Virus record (IMG/VR): IMGVR_UViG_3300010334_000219
Location: 1 to 26,885 of that record
Strand: one strand, 5' to 3'
Length of the DNA: 26,885 nucleotides
Origin: a virus
Shown: positions 8,247-20,500 of the stretch, one piece after another
Numbering within the stretch: position 1 is the stretch's first letter
Layout: each line of letters opens with the position of its first letter
Program-made: the position numbers and the translations under genes
Notes under the pieces: generated by a model
Seen by the model: the letters and a program-made list of their open reading frames with translations, nothing else
Told to the model about the DNA's origin: nothing
Database searches by the model: none

Positions 8247-8266
8247 TACACGCAGTTTACTGCCGC

Positions 8267-8274
8267 TATAAATA
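8267..8274 (+). promoter_or_regulatory. T4-type late promoter (TATAAATA) upstream of gene 6
   Basis: An exact TATAAATA lies in the longest gap of the structural block, between gene 25 and gene 6. By T4 geometry, transcription would start near 8280, about 15 bases before the gene 6 ATG. The match is to the known T4 late consensus recognised by gp55, and a gp55-like factor is encoded in this window. Chance occurrence in AT-rich DNA is possible, but its position in a gap supports it. Confidence 0.6.
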
Positions 8275-8283
8275 AGGTATACA

Positions 8284-8298
8284 ATGAAAATACCATGA
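8284..8298 (+). other. Possible four-codon leader ORF overlapping the gene 6 start
   Basis: ATGAAAATACCATGA reads M-K-I-P-stop, and its TGA overlaps the gene 6 ATG as ATGA. The only Shine-Dalgarno-like AAGG (8274-8277) is 6 bases from this leader ATG but 17 from the gene 6 ATG. Gene 6 may therefore be translated by termination and reinitiation. Transcripts starting at the late promoter near 8280 would lack the AAGG, so only read-through mRNA from upstream would use it. This is inference from spacing alone. Confidence 0.3.
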
Positions 8299-11200
8299 CT
8301 ATACCAGCCACCAATTCAAAATTACTTGTTGCCGAAGATTGGAAAAAAATATACCAATCTTTTCAGAATACGGAATTTCAAAGCTACGATTTTGATACAA
8401 TCCGACGAATTCTAATTTCCTATCTTCAAGACAATTATCCAGAAGATTTTAACGATTTTATTGACAGTAGCGAATATGTTGCACTTGTTGAATTAATTGC
8501 GTACTTGGGGCAAAATTTAAGTTTTCGAATTGATTTAAATGCTCGAGAAAATTTTTTAGAAACTGCACAACGTCGAGATAGTATTTTGAGATTGGCACAG
8601 CTAGTTAGTTATGTTCCAAAAAGAAATTCTGCATCTAGTGGGCTTTTAAAAATATCAGCAGTGTCAACAACGGCAAATGTTTTTGATCAAGCAGGCAATA
8701 ATTTATCAGGGAACACTATTGTTTGGAATGACATTACTAACATCAATTGGTATACTCAATTTATCAGTATTTTGAACGATGCAATGCCAGGTAGTATGTC
8801 TTTTGGTAAACCAAACGACTATGATATTATTAATGGAAAACAAACTGAGCAATACGTAATTAACACAAATAACTCTGATGTCCCTGTATATTCATTCACT
8901 CAAAATATTAATGGAGTTGAGATGGTTTTTGAAATTGTGTCTTCAACATTTTCAAATCAAAATTACATATATGAAGATAGTCCTAAACCAGAAAATCCTT
9001 TTAACATCATATATCAAAATGATAACCAGGGATCAAGCAGTGCAAATACTGGATTCTTTACACTTTTCAAACAGGGTACACTGGCACTAAGCGATTTTGA
9101 ATTAAACAATTCAGTTCCAAATGAAATTGTGGGAGTTAATGTTGAAAATATTAACAATAATGACGTTTGGTTATGGCAGTTAGACGCAAACGGAAGATAT
9201 TCTGAGCTATGGCAACAGATACCGTCAATCAGTGGCAATAACATTATCTATAATAGTGTACAAAAATCTTTTAGGAATGTGTACAGCGTTACCACAAGAG
9301 ATCGAGACCAAATTGATTTAAATTTTTCAGATGGAGTTTTTGGCAATTTGCCATTTGGACGTTTTCAACTTTTTTATCGTCAAAGCAACGGTCTTGCGTA
9401 TAATATAACTCCAGATCAGATGTCAGGTATAAGTCTAACTATTCCTTATGTAGATAAATCAGGAGTTAATCAAAATTTAACATTAATTTTAAATTTAGAA
9501 TACACAGTAAATAATAGTGCTCCATCTGAAAGCAATCTTTCAATACAGCGTAAGGCTCCCCAAGCGTTTTACACTCAGAATAGGATGATCACTGCTGAGG
9601 ATTATAATATTGCACCTCTAACTTATACTTCAAACGTTTTAAAAATTAAAAGTATTAACAGGGTAAGCAGTGGTATTAGCAAGTACTTTGAACTTAGTGA
9701 TGTCAGTGGTAAGTACGGAAAAACTAATATTTTTTGTGATGATGGCATGATTGCAAAAAATGTCACAAATTCAGTATTTTCCTTTAGCTTCAATAACCAA
9801 AATGACATATGGTCATCAATTAAAAATTACCTATTGCCTGCAATATCTAAATTAGAGCTAAATTCCTTTTACATAGACACATATAGAAAATATAAACCTG
9901 TTAGTGTGAGTGTTGATGATAAATTCACTTGGGTGTCAGTCAATGTCATTACTGGTCAAAGTCGTGGGTATTTTCAGGGCCCAGTTTTTAACATAAACAA
10001 TGACTATCAGTTAATTCCCTTCGCTGTTAATCAGCGTCCAGCGAATTCCAGCAATCCTTTATATTATATAACTCCTGGAGCTTTGATAAAGTTCCAAGCT
10101 CCAAATGATATTGTTGGAAGACCCCAATATTTTTTACCTGATGGAACCCTTACTATAACCGAAAGTTTTAATACTTCAGAATACTGGTGGTCCACCGTTC
10201 AAAAAGTAATTGGCACAGGTAACAACAATGGCCTTGGAGCATTAGATGACGGCACAGGCCCTATTATTCTATCTAATGCAATACCTAATCGATGTGCCGT
10301 TGTTGAAATTGTTCCGGCGTTTTCTAATACTTTGGATTACGGGATTCAGTCAACTATAGTTGATTTATGTCTAAGTTATCAAACTTTTGGTCTTAGATTC
10401 GATTCCCTATATCGACAGTGGGAAATAATTTACAACGGAAATCTAAATAAAGTTAACGATTTAACTGATCAAGGTTTGTCTAACATGTTCTTATATGAAG
10501 GAGACAACACCAATGCTAATAGAGACTCAAGTTGGCTAATATTGTTTGATTTATCTGGAGAAAAGAAATACTCAGTTACTGATAAATTAACTCAATATAT
10601 TTTTAAGAGTGAATCTCAAACAGGATTTTATTTGGGAAATTCTAATGTTAATTTTGATTACACTAACAACACAGTGGTCAAAGATAAAATTACTGTGCTG
10701 TCTATCAACTCCCGAGCCGACAATAATTCCAAACCGCTTAATATAGATTATGTTTGGCAGGTAACTGGTTCTATTGTTGAATCTGACGGATATATAGACC
10801 CGTCAATAATTTTAATTGGATTTTATACTGGAAACTTGCCAGGAAATTTGATAAATGCCACAGTGAATCCAGATGCGTTTGATACTATTATAGGTGAAGG
10901 AAATAATTCAATTTTAATAAATGGTAAATCCTATACTGGAAGATCAGGATTAAAGTTTCATTATGAGCGTAATCCCTCTGATGATGTTCGAGTTGACCCA
11001 GCCAAAAGTAACATAATTGACATTTATATGTTGACTGCAAGTTATAATTATGAATTTAGAAATTGGTTAACAACGGAAAACGGTATGATGCCATTGCCAC
11101 CAACAACTCAGTCTTTAGAAAGTAATTATAGTTCAGATTTGGAACCTATCAAAGCAATTAGTGATCAAATAGTATTTCAGCCAGGCTTGTATAAAATTTT

Positions 11201-11558
11201 ATTTGGAAATTATGCAGATCCAGCCCTGCAAGCAACATTCAAAGCAGTTAAAAGCGAGTACAGTACATTAAGCGATAATGCAATTAAATCTAAAATTTTA
11301 GAAGGTATAAATCAGTTTTTTGATTTGGAAAATTGGGATTTTGGGCAGTCTTTTTATTTTAGTGAACTATCTACCTACATAATGAATTTATTATCGCCAA
11401 ATATTACTAATTTTTTACTAGTGCCAGTATCTACGAGTTTTGGAAATTTATATGAAATATCATGTCAATCAAATGAAATTTTTATCAGTGGTGCTACTGC
11501 TGAAAACATTCAAATAATTTCAGCTGTTACCACACCTCAGTTGACCAACGGAAAATAA
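8295..11558 (+). CDS. 6: gp6-like baseplate wedge protein (baseplate J family)
   Basis: 1087 aa, against 660 aa for T4 gp6. The N-terminus has the marine T4-like gp6 signature: SKLLVAEDWKKIYQSFQNTE, then ELIAYLGQNLSFRIDLNARE and NFLETAQRRDSILRLAQLVS. A J-domain-like part follows at about 405-440 (SAPSESNLSIQRKAPQ, then QNRMITAEDYN from residue 428). The C-terminus reads INQFFDLENWDFGQSFYFSE and ends with NEIFISGATAENIQII, also typical of gp6. Middle residues of about 450-950 are beta-rich added sequence. gp6 dimers join neighbouring wedges into the ring that encircles the hub. The start at 8295 leaves a poor ribosome site, perhaps compensated by the leader ORF at 8284-8298. The giant gene begins 3 bases after the stop. 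Confidence 0.92.
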   Translation: MTIPATNSKLLVAEDWKKIYQSFQNTEFQSYDFDTIRRILISYLQDNYPEDFNDFIDSSEYVALVELIAYLGQNLSFRIDLNARENFLETAQRRDSILRLAQLVSYVPKRNSASSGLLKISAVSTTANVFDQAGNNLSGNTIVWNDITNINWYTQFISILNDAMPGSMSFGKPNDYDIINGKQTEQYVINTNNSDVPVYSFTQNINGVEMVFEIVSSTFSNQNYIYEDSPKPENPFNIIYQNDNQGSSSANTGFFTLFKQGTLALSDFELNNSVPNEIVGVNVENINNNDVWLWQLDANGRYSELWQQIPSISGNNIIYNSVQKSFRNVYSVTTRDRDQIDLNFSDGVFGNLPFGRFQLFYRQSNGLAYNITPDQMSGISLTIPYVDKSGVNQNLTLILNLEYTVNNSAPSESNLSIQRKAPQAFYTQNRMITAEDYNIAPLTYTSNVLKIKSINRVSSGISKYFELSDVSGKYGKTNIFCDDGMIAKNVTNSVFSFSFNNQNDIWSSIKNYLLPAISKLELNSFYIDTYRKYKPVSVSVDDKFTWVSVNVITGQSRGYFQGPVFNINNDYQLIPFAVNQRPANSSNPLYYITPGALIKFQAPNDIVGRPQYFLPDGTLTITESFNTSEYWWSTVQKVIGTGNNNGLGALDDGTGPIILSNAIPNRCAVVEIVPAFSNTLDYGIQSTIVDLCLSYQTFGLRFDSLYRQWEIIYNGNLNKVNDLTDQGLSNMFLYEGDNTNANRDSSWLILFDLSGEKKYSVTDKLTQYIFKSESQTGFYLGNSNVNFDYTNNTVVKDKITVLSINSRADNNSKPLNIDYVWQVTGSIVESDGYIDPSIILIGFYTGNLPGNLINATVNPDAFDTIIGEGNNSILINGKSYTGRSGLKFHYERNPSDDVRVDPAKSNIIDIYMLTASYNYEFRNWLTTENGMMPLPPTTQSLESNYSSDLEPIKAISDQIVFQPGLYKILFGNYADPALQATFKAVKSEYSTLSDNAIKSKILEGINQFFDLENWDFGQSFYFSELSTYIMNLLSPNITNFLLVPVSTSFGNLYEISCQSNEIFISGATAENIQIISAVTTPQLTNGK

Positions 11559-11561
11559 TAA

Positions 11562-14500
11562 ATGACAACGGCAACAATACAATCAGTTAATCTTTTACCA
11601 ATATATTTTCAAACTGACAAAAATTCTAAATTTTTGTCTAACACCATTGATCAGTTAATTCAGCCAACTCAATTAGAACGGCTAAATTCGTTTGTTGGAT
11701 CAACTTCAACACCCACATATAAATTGAGTGATTTTTATGTACGTGAATCTGAGCCTTTAAGACAGGCATATCAGTTAGATCCAGCTTTGGTAGTTTACGA
11801 TATTGAAGAGACTGTGCAGTCATTGGTAACTATTAACGATTTATCTAACGAAATAAAAATTAGGGGAGGGTATTCTGATAATTTTGATAGACTATATGGA
11901 GCTGATGTATATCCCTACTACCCTCATATTGATTTAGACAAATTCATCAATTACCAAAATTATTTTTGGTCTCCAGATGGCTCGTTTTTAATCACCATTG
12001 GCGAAGATTTTCTTGATGTTGATAATTTAATTTTAGGGCTCGAATCTGCATCAGTTCAAGTCAACGGGCAGTCAGTTTCGTTATTAAATGGCATGCTAGT
12101 GACCTTTACTGGCAAGGGAGTTGACCCTAAATATCAGTATAAAGAATTTTATGTAGAGGGAGTGGGCACCTCAATAACGCTTGTTGATACAAATAAATTA
12201 ATCGTTCCTGAAAAAATTACAGAATTGGTCAATGATCAATATGACAGTCAAGGTTATGATTTTTTAGGTTACGATAGTGACACTAGATATCCAAAAATTC
12301 CAGAGTATGTTACTATTAATAGGGCCAGTTTAGACGGCAATCCTTGGTCAAGATATAATCGTTGGGTTAGTCTTGATGTAATAAAAGCTAGTTCGCTATT
12401 AAATAATTCAGAATTAATTACTCCAATTTCTAATAGAGCCAACAGGCCAATTATTGAATTTAACAAAAATTTAAAACTCTATAATTTTGGTTCTACTGCA
12501 ATTGAGCCAGTTGATTTACTAGATCGTGTTGTAGAAGATGCATTTAGTGTTTTCCGGATCATAGAAGGAGCTGTACTACCATCTGCATCTACGGCAACAA
12601 CTGGCATCTTTATTGATGGGGTTAGGGTAGAATACGGGAATCGTGTGATTTTTACTGCTGATAAAAATCCGTTAATTAAAGATAAAGTATTCATTATCAC
12701 ATTTGTTGATTTAGGTGACACCAACGAACCTGCGGTTGCACTATATCCAGCACTTGATGTTCCTTTGGCGGAAGGATTGTCAGTTGTGGTTAAAAAAGGA
12801 AAGATGAATGGTGGCTCAAGTTTTTGGTTTAACGGGAATGACTGGATACGTGCGCAGCAGCATACTCAATTAAATGAAGCGCCGTTGTTTGACCTTTTTG
12901 ACTCCAACGGCATTAGTTATTCAAATTTAAATTATTATCTTTCTAATCTTTCTGGAAATAAAGTGTTTGGATACGAAATTGATCCTATTAATCCACCAGA
13001 CAAAATTTTAGGATTAAATTTAGCATATTTAAATGGCAACCTTACTTCAAGTATTTTATTTAAAAATTATTTCAGTAATGGAACTATAAATTTAATTAAT
13101 AACTTTGGTGGTAATTCTATTATTAGGACTGATCAAACTTTTTTAAAAATAGATGATCAACTTGTTAATATTTGGCAAGGATCTATCAAGCCAAAGATTG
13201 CAGTTAATACTAGTACTGGATATTATGATTTGCCACTAAGCCTTTCAAATAATCCATTAAATGCCAGTTTAGATTCTTTTACATTGGGTGATTTATCAAA
13301 TCAAAAGTATAACACTGGTACTCAATTAATTATAAATTCTAATCCTATTAGTTTTGCCATGATGTTTATTGGTAAAAAAGAACATAGTGTTATTAATGCA
13401 ATAATTAACCAATCTCAGAGATATAATTATTTTAAAGAATCGTTAATTAATTACCTTTCGTTAACTAGCTTCACTAATAACCCAGCAGAAGCTCTTGATG
13501 AAATTTTGCTAAAGATTAATGAAGGAACACCATCGGAAAGTTCTTTTTATCTATCAGACATGGTGGGCCATGGTCAAAATAAAACTGTATTATTTCATAA
13601 AGTTGCATTTGTTGAAACTGAGACTTATTTAATACCAGAAGAATTTTCTTTAAAATCAATATCTAACAAAAGTACATTAGTTTATATTAACGGTCTGCAA
13701 TTAACATACGGCATTGATTATGAGTTTGATTCAATTGATCCTTATGTTTATTTTTTAAAATCATTAAAAATTGGTGATGATATTAAAATTGTTTTTTATA
13801 ATGATACTAAAAAAAGTTTTATACCGCCAACTCCTACGAAATTAGGTCTATATCCTTCATTCATTCCTAAAATTTATTTAGATAATACTTATGCGACACC
13901 TGTGAATGTTATTCAAGGTCATGATGGTAGTATAATTGCAGCTTTTAACGATTACCGAGACGCAATTTTATTAGAATATGAACTACGAGTTTTTAATAAT
14001 CTAAAGGTATCTTATCAATCAGATTTATTTGATATACACAAAGTTGATCCGGGATTTTGGCGAGATAAAAATGGGATCAGTAATTATTCTTTTTCTGAAA
14101 TTACTGCTATTTTACAAAAAGATTTTATCAAATGGGCAACTGATTATGGTATTGATTATACTGCTAATAATACTTTTGACTTAACAAAACCGTTCACTTG
14201 GAATTATGTTTCGAATATAGATTCGGTCAAAGGATCTGTCAGATCGTTATTTAAATATTATTACGACACTGACAGGCCACATACACATCCTTGGGAAATG
14301 TTGGGATTTAGTATAAAACCTGTATGGTGGGATTCAAAGTACGGTCCGTTACCATACACAGCTGGCAACCGAATAATGTGGGAAGATTTATCAGCAGGTA
14401 GGATCTTAGTTACAGATACTGGACCAATTATTAATGAATTTTATGCTAGACCAGGATTAATGGATCTAATCCCAGTTGACAACGAAGGTGCTCTGTTAAA

Positions 14501-17500
14501 CCCAGCAGTTATTGGTTTGGCAATTAATACCAATCAATATTCAATGGATCGAAGCTGGGCTGTTGGTGACCACGGACCTGCCGAAACTGCATGGAGAAGA
14601 AGCAGTTATTGGCCGTTTACAATTCAAAAATTATTAGCACTAACTTGTCCTGCATCGTATTGCTCTTTGATGTATGACCCGGCAAATATGAAAAAAAATA
14701 TTTTAGGTCAATGGGTTTACGGTAAAAATGAAGTATTTTTAAATTTAAAACAAATTCCAATTCACGGTGAAAATGATTTGCCAAATGACAGTGGCTACAG
14801 TGTCATTATAAGTGAAATTGGTAAAAAACGTGATTTTGATTATATATCAAAACTCAAAAGCGATTTAAATTATTGTAATTTTAATCTAGTATACAAAGTT
14901 GGCGGATTCGTAGGCAAAAACACTTTGCAGATTTTTATTGATGCGTACGAACCTAGTACCAATTCTCCAGAATCTTTATTGCCAGATGATGACTATATGC
15001 TAACTGTCAATGTTAGCAACCCAATTAAAAGTGCTAGTATTTCTGGGATAATTATTCAAAGAGTTTCCAAAAATTTTGTTGTTAGAGGATATGATCAAGA
15101 TTTTCCGTATTTTACATACCATCCCCCAATCAAGGCCAACTCGTCATCATTGAATACTGTGGGCGGAACTGCCAGTGAATTTGTTGATTGGTCGTCATCT
15201 ATATCTGATCCTTTATCTACTACCTATTATCAAAAAGGACAAGTCGTCAAGTACGGCAGCAAGTATTATCGAACTCTAGTTTCCCATCAGTCAGGTGAAA
15301 CTTTTGATACAACACTATTTTCAAAGTTATCATCTCTGCCTATATCAGGTGGGGTCACTGTTCAATCAGTTTCAAATTTTGATAAAAGACCTGTGCAAGT
15401 ACCCTATGGTACTACTTTTACGAAAATTCAGGATGTTTATGACTTGATTGTAGGGTATGGCGATTGGTTAGTTTCTCAAGGGTTTTACTTTAACCAATTC
15501 AATATTGATCTACAATGTACGGTAGATTGGAATTTAAGTGCAAACGAGTTTTTATACTGGACTACTCAAAATTGGATAGATAACAGTATTATATCAATCA
15601 GCCCATTTGCAGATCAAATTTCATACTATACCAACAATTCAGTAGTTGATAATATTTTTAATGATTTTTATGGGTATAATTTTTTCAAATCAGACGGAAC
15701 TTCTTTTGACAAATCAAATCTGTTTATCACAAGAAGTGACAACAATTTTATTGCCAAAACTATCAACACCGATGATGGTATATATTTTGCAAAGTTAAAT
15801 TCTATACAAAAAGAACATGCTATAGTTTTTAAAAACACTACTATCTTTGGGGATATTGTATATGATATCCAGACAGGTGAGCGACAACAGAGAGTAAAAT
15901 TAGTTGGTTTTAGAACTGCTAATTGGAATGGCGGGTTGACATCTCCTGGCTTTATAAATGATTCTATAAAGATAAAGGACTGGGAGCCAAATCAGCCCTA
16001 TCTTGCCAGCAGCATTGTTAGATATAATAATTTTTATTATAGCGCTTTTAAAAATATCAACAGCGAATCTAGTTTTGATTTTGTTAAGTGGAAAAAACTT
16101 GAAAAAAAGCCAAACTCCAAATTATTTCCAAATTTTGATTATAAAATAAGTCAATTTAATGATTTTTACAGTCTGGACATTGATAACTTTGACGTAGCAC
16201 AAAAACAATCTGCTCAAAGTTTAGTAGGATACGGTCCTAGATCATATCTTGAAAATATTATTTCCAATCCCATATCTCAATACAAATTTTATCAAGGATT
16301 TATCAAAGAAAAAGGTACTGCGAACACTATTGCCAAGTTGGTCAATAAGCAAGATTTTAATAATGAAATAAGATTTTATGAAACTTGGGCTCTGCGGGTG
16401 GGGCAGTATGGCAGTTTTACTTCGTCTCAAGAATTTGAATTTCCGCTAATTGAGGGAACTTTTCTTGAGAACCCTCAAATTGTAACATTTACAGAACCAA
16501 AATCTACTCGTGATTACTCGCCAGTTTATTATATTAATCCGTTGAATTTTACAATTTACCCAAGTTTGGGAGCAATTCCTAATATAAAAGCCACAACGTC
16601 AACAAATATATTCCAACTTATGAATGCTGGTTATGTTCGAATCGATGATGTTGATGCAACAGCATATAATTTGAACAGTTTACTGGATGTCGCAAACAAC
16701 CGTGAGTTACTGGAAGGAAACACTATTTGGTTAGGATTCAAACCAAATGGAGATTGGGACGTACTAAGATACTCATTGTTCTCTTCTGATATTATAGCTG
16801 TGGATTTAGACGAAATCTATAATAGTGTGACTGTTACCACATCTCTGCCAAATAAATTATCCAAAGGGCAAGTTATATCTATTGTTGGTGTTAGCAATTC
16901 AATTGACGGGGTTTATGTCATTGAATCAAAGACGTCTCCAACACAATTTACTGTGATCAACAACGACGCATTTGTAAATGATCAAGATTTAAACTTTCCT
17001 GGTTTTGTTTTTATCTTTGAATCAATGAGATTTGGAAATTTTGATCTTATCTCAACTGACGAAAAATTATACAACTATGATATTGGTACTTATTTTTGGA
17101 TTGATTCTGGAAACAATACCAACAACAACGGATGGGAAGTATATAAAAAAGTTTTAAATTATCAAAGTTCTAAGTTAGTTGGGCGACACTCTGCGTTATC
17201 TCAGGGCTTTGGATATCATATAAGCACAAGGAATAATAGTAATATTCTTGTAGCTGGGGCACCAATTTATTCGGCGCCAGGAAAATCAGGTGCATTTTTT
17301 CTTTATGATAATAAAAAAACAAAATTAAGTGAAATTTCGTTTTTTTCAATGGATAATACCGCTGGTAATAATAACAAATTAGGATACGCGGTATTTTATG
17401 ATGACCGTATTTTTCCTAACTCAAATTTTGGATTGGTGTTTGCAGGAGCTCCTGGAGCATACAATAATAGCGGAACGGTGTTAATTTTTAGTATTAACGA

Positions 17501-20500
17501 AATTTACGATGCTAGACAGCAAGGCCAGTTAACAAATCCAAACAGTAACTCAACAGGAACATTTGGGGCCAGTATCTTTGTTCAACGAAATACTGGAACA
17601 AAACAGGTATTAATTGGGGCTCCTAAAACAAACCAGGTATACTCCTATGTGATTACCTCTACGAATGCAGCAAATCTGCTAATAAGTCAGCCAATTTTGA
17701 CAACGTCAAGTGTAGCTTTGTCAACTGATGCACAGTGGGGTTATTCAATTGTTGGATCAGATAATGCAAAATATATAGCAATCAGTGCACCTTATAATGA
17801 CAAAAAAAATGTTAACTCTATAGTTGCTAATAGTAGTACATCAGTTTTTGATAATATTGGCACGGTGTCTGTGATATATAATTCAACTGTGACACAAACT
17901 ATATACAGTCCGTTTGGTGATAATGGAAATTTTGGATTATCAATGGCCATGAGTCAAGATGGATCATACCTAGCAGTTGCCGCACCAAATACTCTAAATA
18001 ATAATAATAGTTATGGCGCAGTAGCAGTCTATAACACAGGAACTAATGGAAGGTATACACTAACTCAAATTTTGTATAATCTTGTTCCCAACAGTAAGAT
18101 GTATTTTGGCATGTCACTGAGCATTAACTCTTTGTCAAATGCTTTGGTAGTATCTGCTCTAGGCACGAATACTACTGTGATTACCACTTTTGATACTTTT
18201 ACTACTTTTGATTTTGATGTAACACGATTTACTGAAACACAAGATTATTCGGGCACTGTGTATCTGTATAATCGAAAAAAATCAAGATTTGTATTCAGCC
18301 AGGAAATTATTGATAGTTCTGAATCAGTAAACACTTTAACCAACTTTGGCAATTCTATTGCCGTTAGTGATGATTTAATATTTGTGGGATCACCGTCCAC
18401 TTTGAATCAAACCACTGGTAGCATTTTTACATTTTCTAAAATTGATCAAACTATTGACGGACTGGAACGGGTTCGAGTTCAAGAAGATCTAATAACTCCT
18501 AGTTCAATTAATCAGATACGACTAATCGATACAAAATTAGAAAAAATTATAAATTACTATGATTTTGTTGATCCTATCAAAGGAAAGATTTTGGGAATAG
18601 CTGATGAAGAATTGACGTACAAGGAATCCAGCGACCCGGCAGTATATAGCATAGGTAGAGAAGGAGTCACTGTTAATGCGAACCTCAGTTGGATTGACCA
18701 ACAAGTAGGGCAGTTATGGTGGGATTTAAGTAACACAAAGTTTATTTGGTATGAACAAGGGGAAATAGAATATCGTAGAAATAATTGGGGAAAATTATTT
18801 CCAGGAGCAAGTATTGACATATATGAGTGGGTGGGGTCTGATCTTCTACCAAGTGATTGGAGTGCTCTAGCAGACACTCAGGAAGGGTTGGCAAGAGGAA
18901 TCAGCGGACAGCCTAAATATGTTGACAATAGTACACTGGCGGTCAAACAGATATACGACAACATAACAGGAACTTTTGGTAATGTGTACTATTATTGGGT
19001 AAAAAATAAAATAACTGTGCCCAATGTTAAAAATCGAAATACAAGTGCATTCTCTGTGGCTAGGTACATAGCCAATCCTACAGAAGCAGGAATACAATAC
19101 GCCGCATTCATTTCAACAAGTTCTTTGATGTTGGCCAATTTTTCCGCAAAATTTCGATCAAATGAAATAAGTTTAAATTTTACAATCGATAACACTAATA
19201 ATAAAGTACAAAAGCATGTTGAGTGGCAATTAGTAAATGAGGGAGTTACGCAAGATCAAATACCATCATTGTTGGAAACTAAAATGATTGATAGTTTGAT
19301 TGGATATGACAGTGAGGGTAATTTAGTACCTGATCCTAAATTGTCTGATAGATTAAAATATGGAATTGGAATACGCCCTCGACAGACTTTGTTTAAAAAT
19401 AGATTAACGGCGTTGCGTAATATTGTTGAATTTGCTAATGGAATACTGCTCAATACCCAAGTTGTTGGTAACTATAATTTTTCAAATTTAAATGCAGAAG
19501 AATCATTACCAATACCAACAACGTCATCTTGGGTGGTGGTTGAGGAAGTACTGGACTTAGATAACATTGACACTTCAGTTGTGAATAAGGCGTCAGTAAT
19601 TTCAGATTCGTACCAAAATGGCAATTGGTCGGTGTACCAGTTTGATGGAATAAAATGGGATGTGGTTCAAACTCAAAGTTATAATACCAAATTATATTGG
19701 GAATATGTTGATTGGGTAAGTCCTGAATTTAATATCTATAAAACAATATCTCATATTATTAACGATCCTTATCAATTGGGGGCCATAACTTCAACATTTG
19801 GTCAGTATATAAAAATTAATAATAGAGGCGATGGAAGATTTGTGATAGTTACTCCATCAAAATTGGGAGATTTTGGAACTTTTGGTAATAATTATGATAT
19901 CCTCTTTATTCAAAATGGAACTATACAAATTAAAGATATTTTATGGAGTTACATTTACGGATGGGATAGCAATAATGCGTTTAGTCAAGGGTTGTTTGAT
20001 CAAACCCCAAATAAGGAAATATCTTATATTTTATCTGCTTTAAAGAACGATTTATTCATAAACGATTTATCAAAAAATTGGAATTCTTTATTTTTCAAAG
20101 CAGTTAAATTTGCGCTATCTGAACAGAAGTTCGTGGATTGGGCGTTTAAAACTTCTTTTATTGACGTAATCAACTATTCAGGAACATTGACACAAACTTC
20201 AGTCTATAAGTTACAGGATGACACATATTACGAAAAGTATATAAATGAAGTCAAACCATATCACACTCAGGTAAAAAGGTTTACTGCCTCCTTTGACAGT
20301 ATTGATATTTCTGACACAACAGTTACAGATTTTGACTATTCACTGGCTTATGATTCAGTCAGCAATCAATTTGTTTCAAATCCAATTCCAATTGAAAATT
20401 TTAATTTTCCTGAAATTTATAACTCAAGTACAGGAGTAGTCATCACAGAGTTTCTCCCACTTACAACAAAATTTGTAAATGTTCCTTGGAGAGAACTAAC

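Noticed and set aside
8252-8263. Short inverted repeat GCAG-TTTA-CTGC as a terminator after gene 25
   Set aside because: The stem is only 4 bp and no U-run follows; it is followed instead by the late promoter box.
15851-15870. Inverted repeat GGATAT with 8-base loop and ATATCC
   Set aside because: It is deep inside the giant gene, short and AT-rich; expected by chance.
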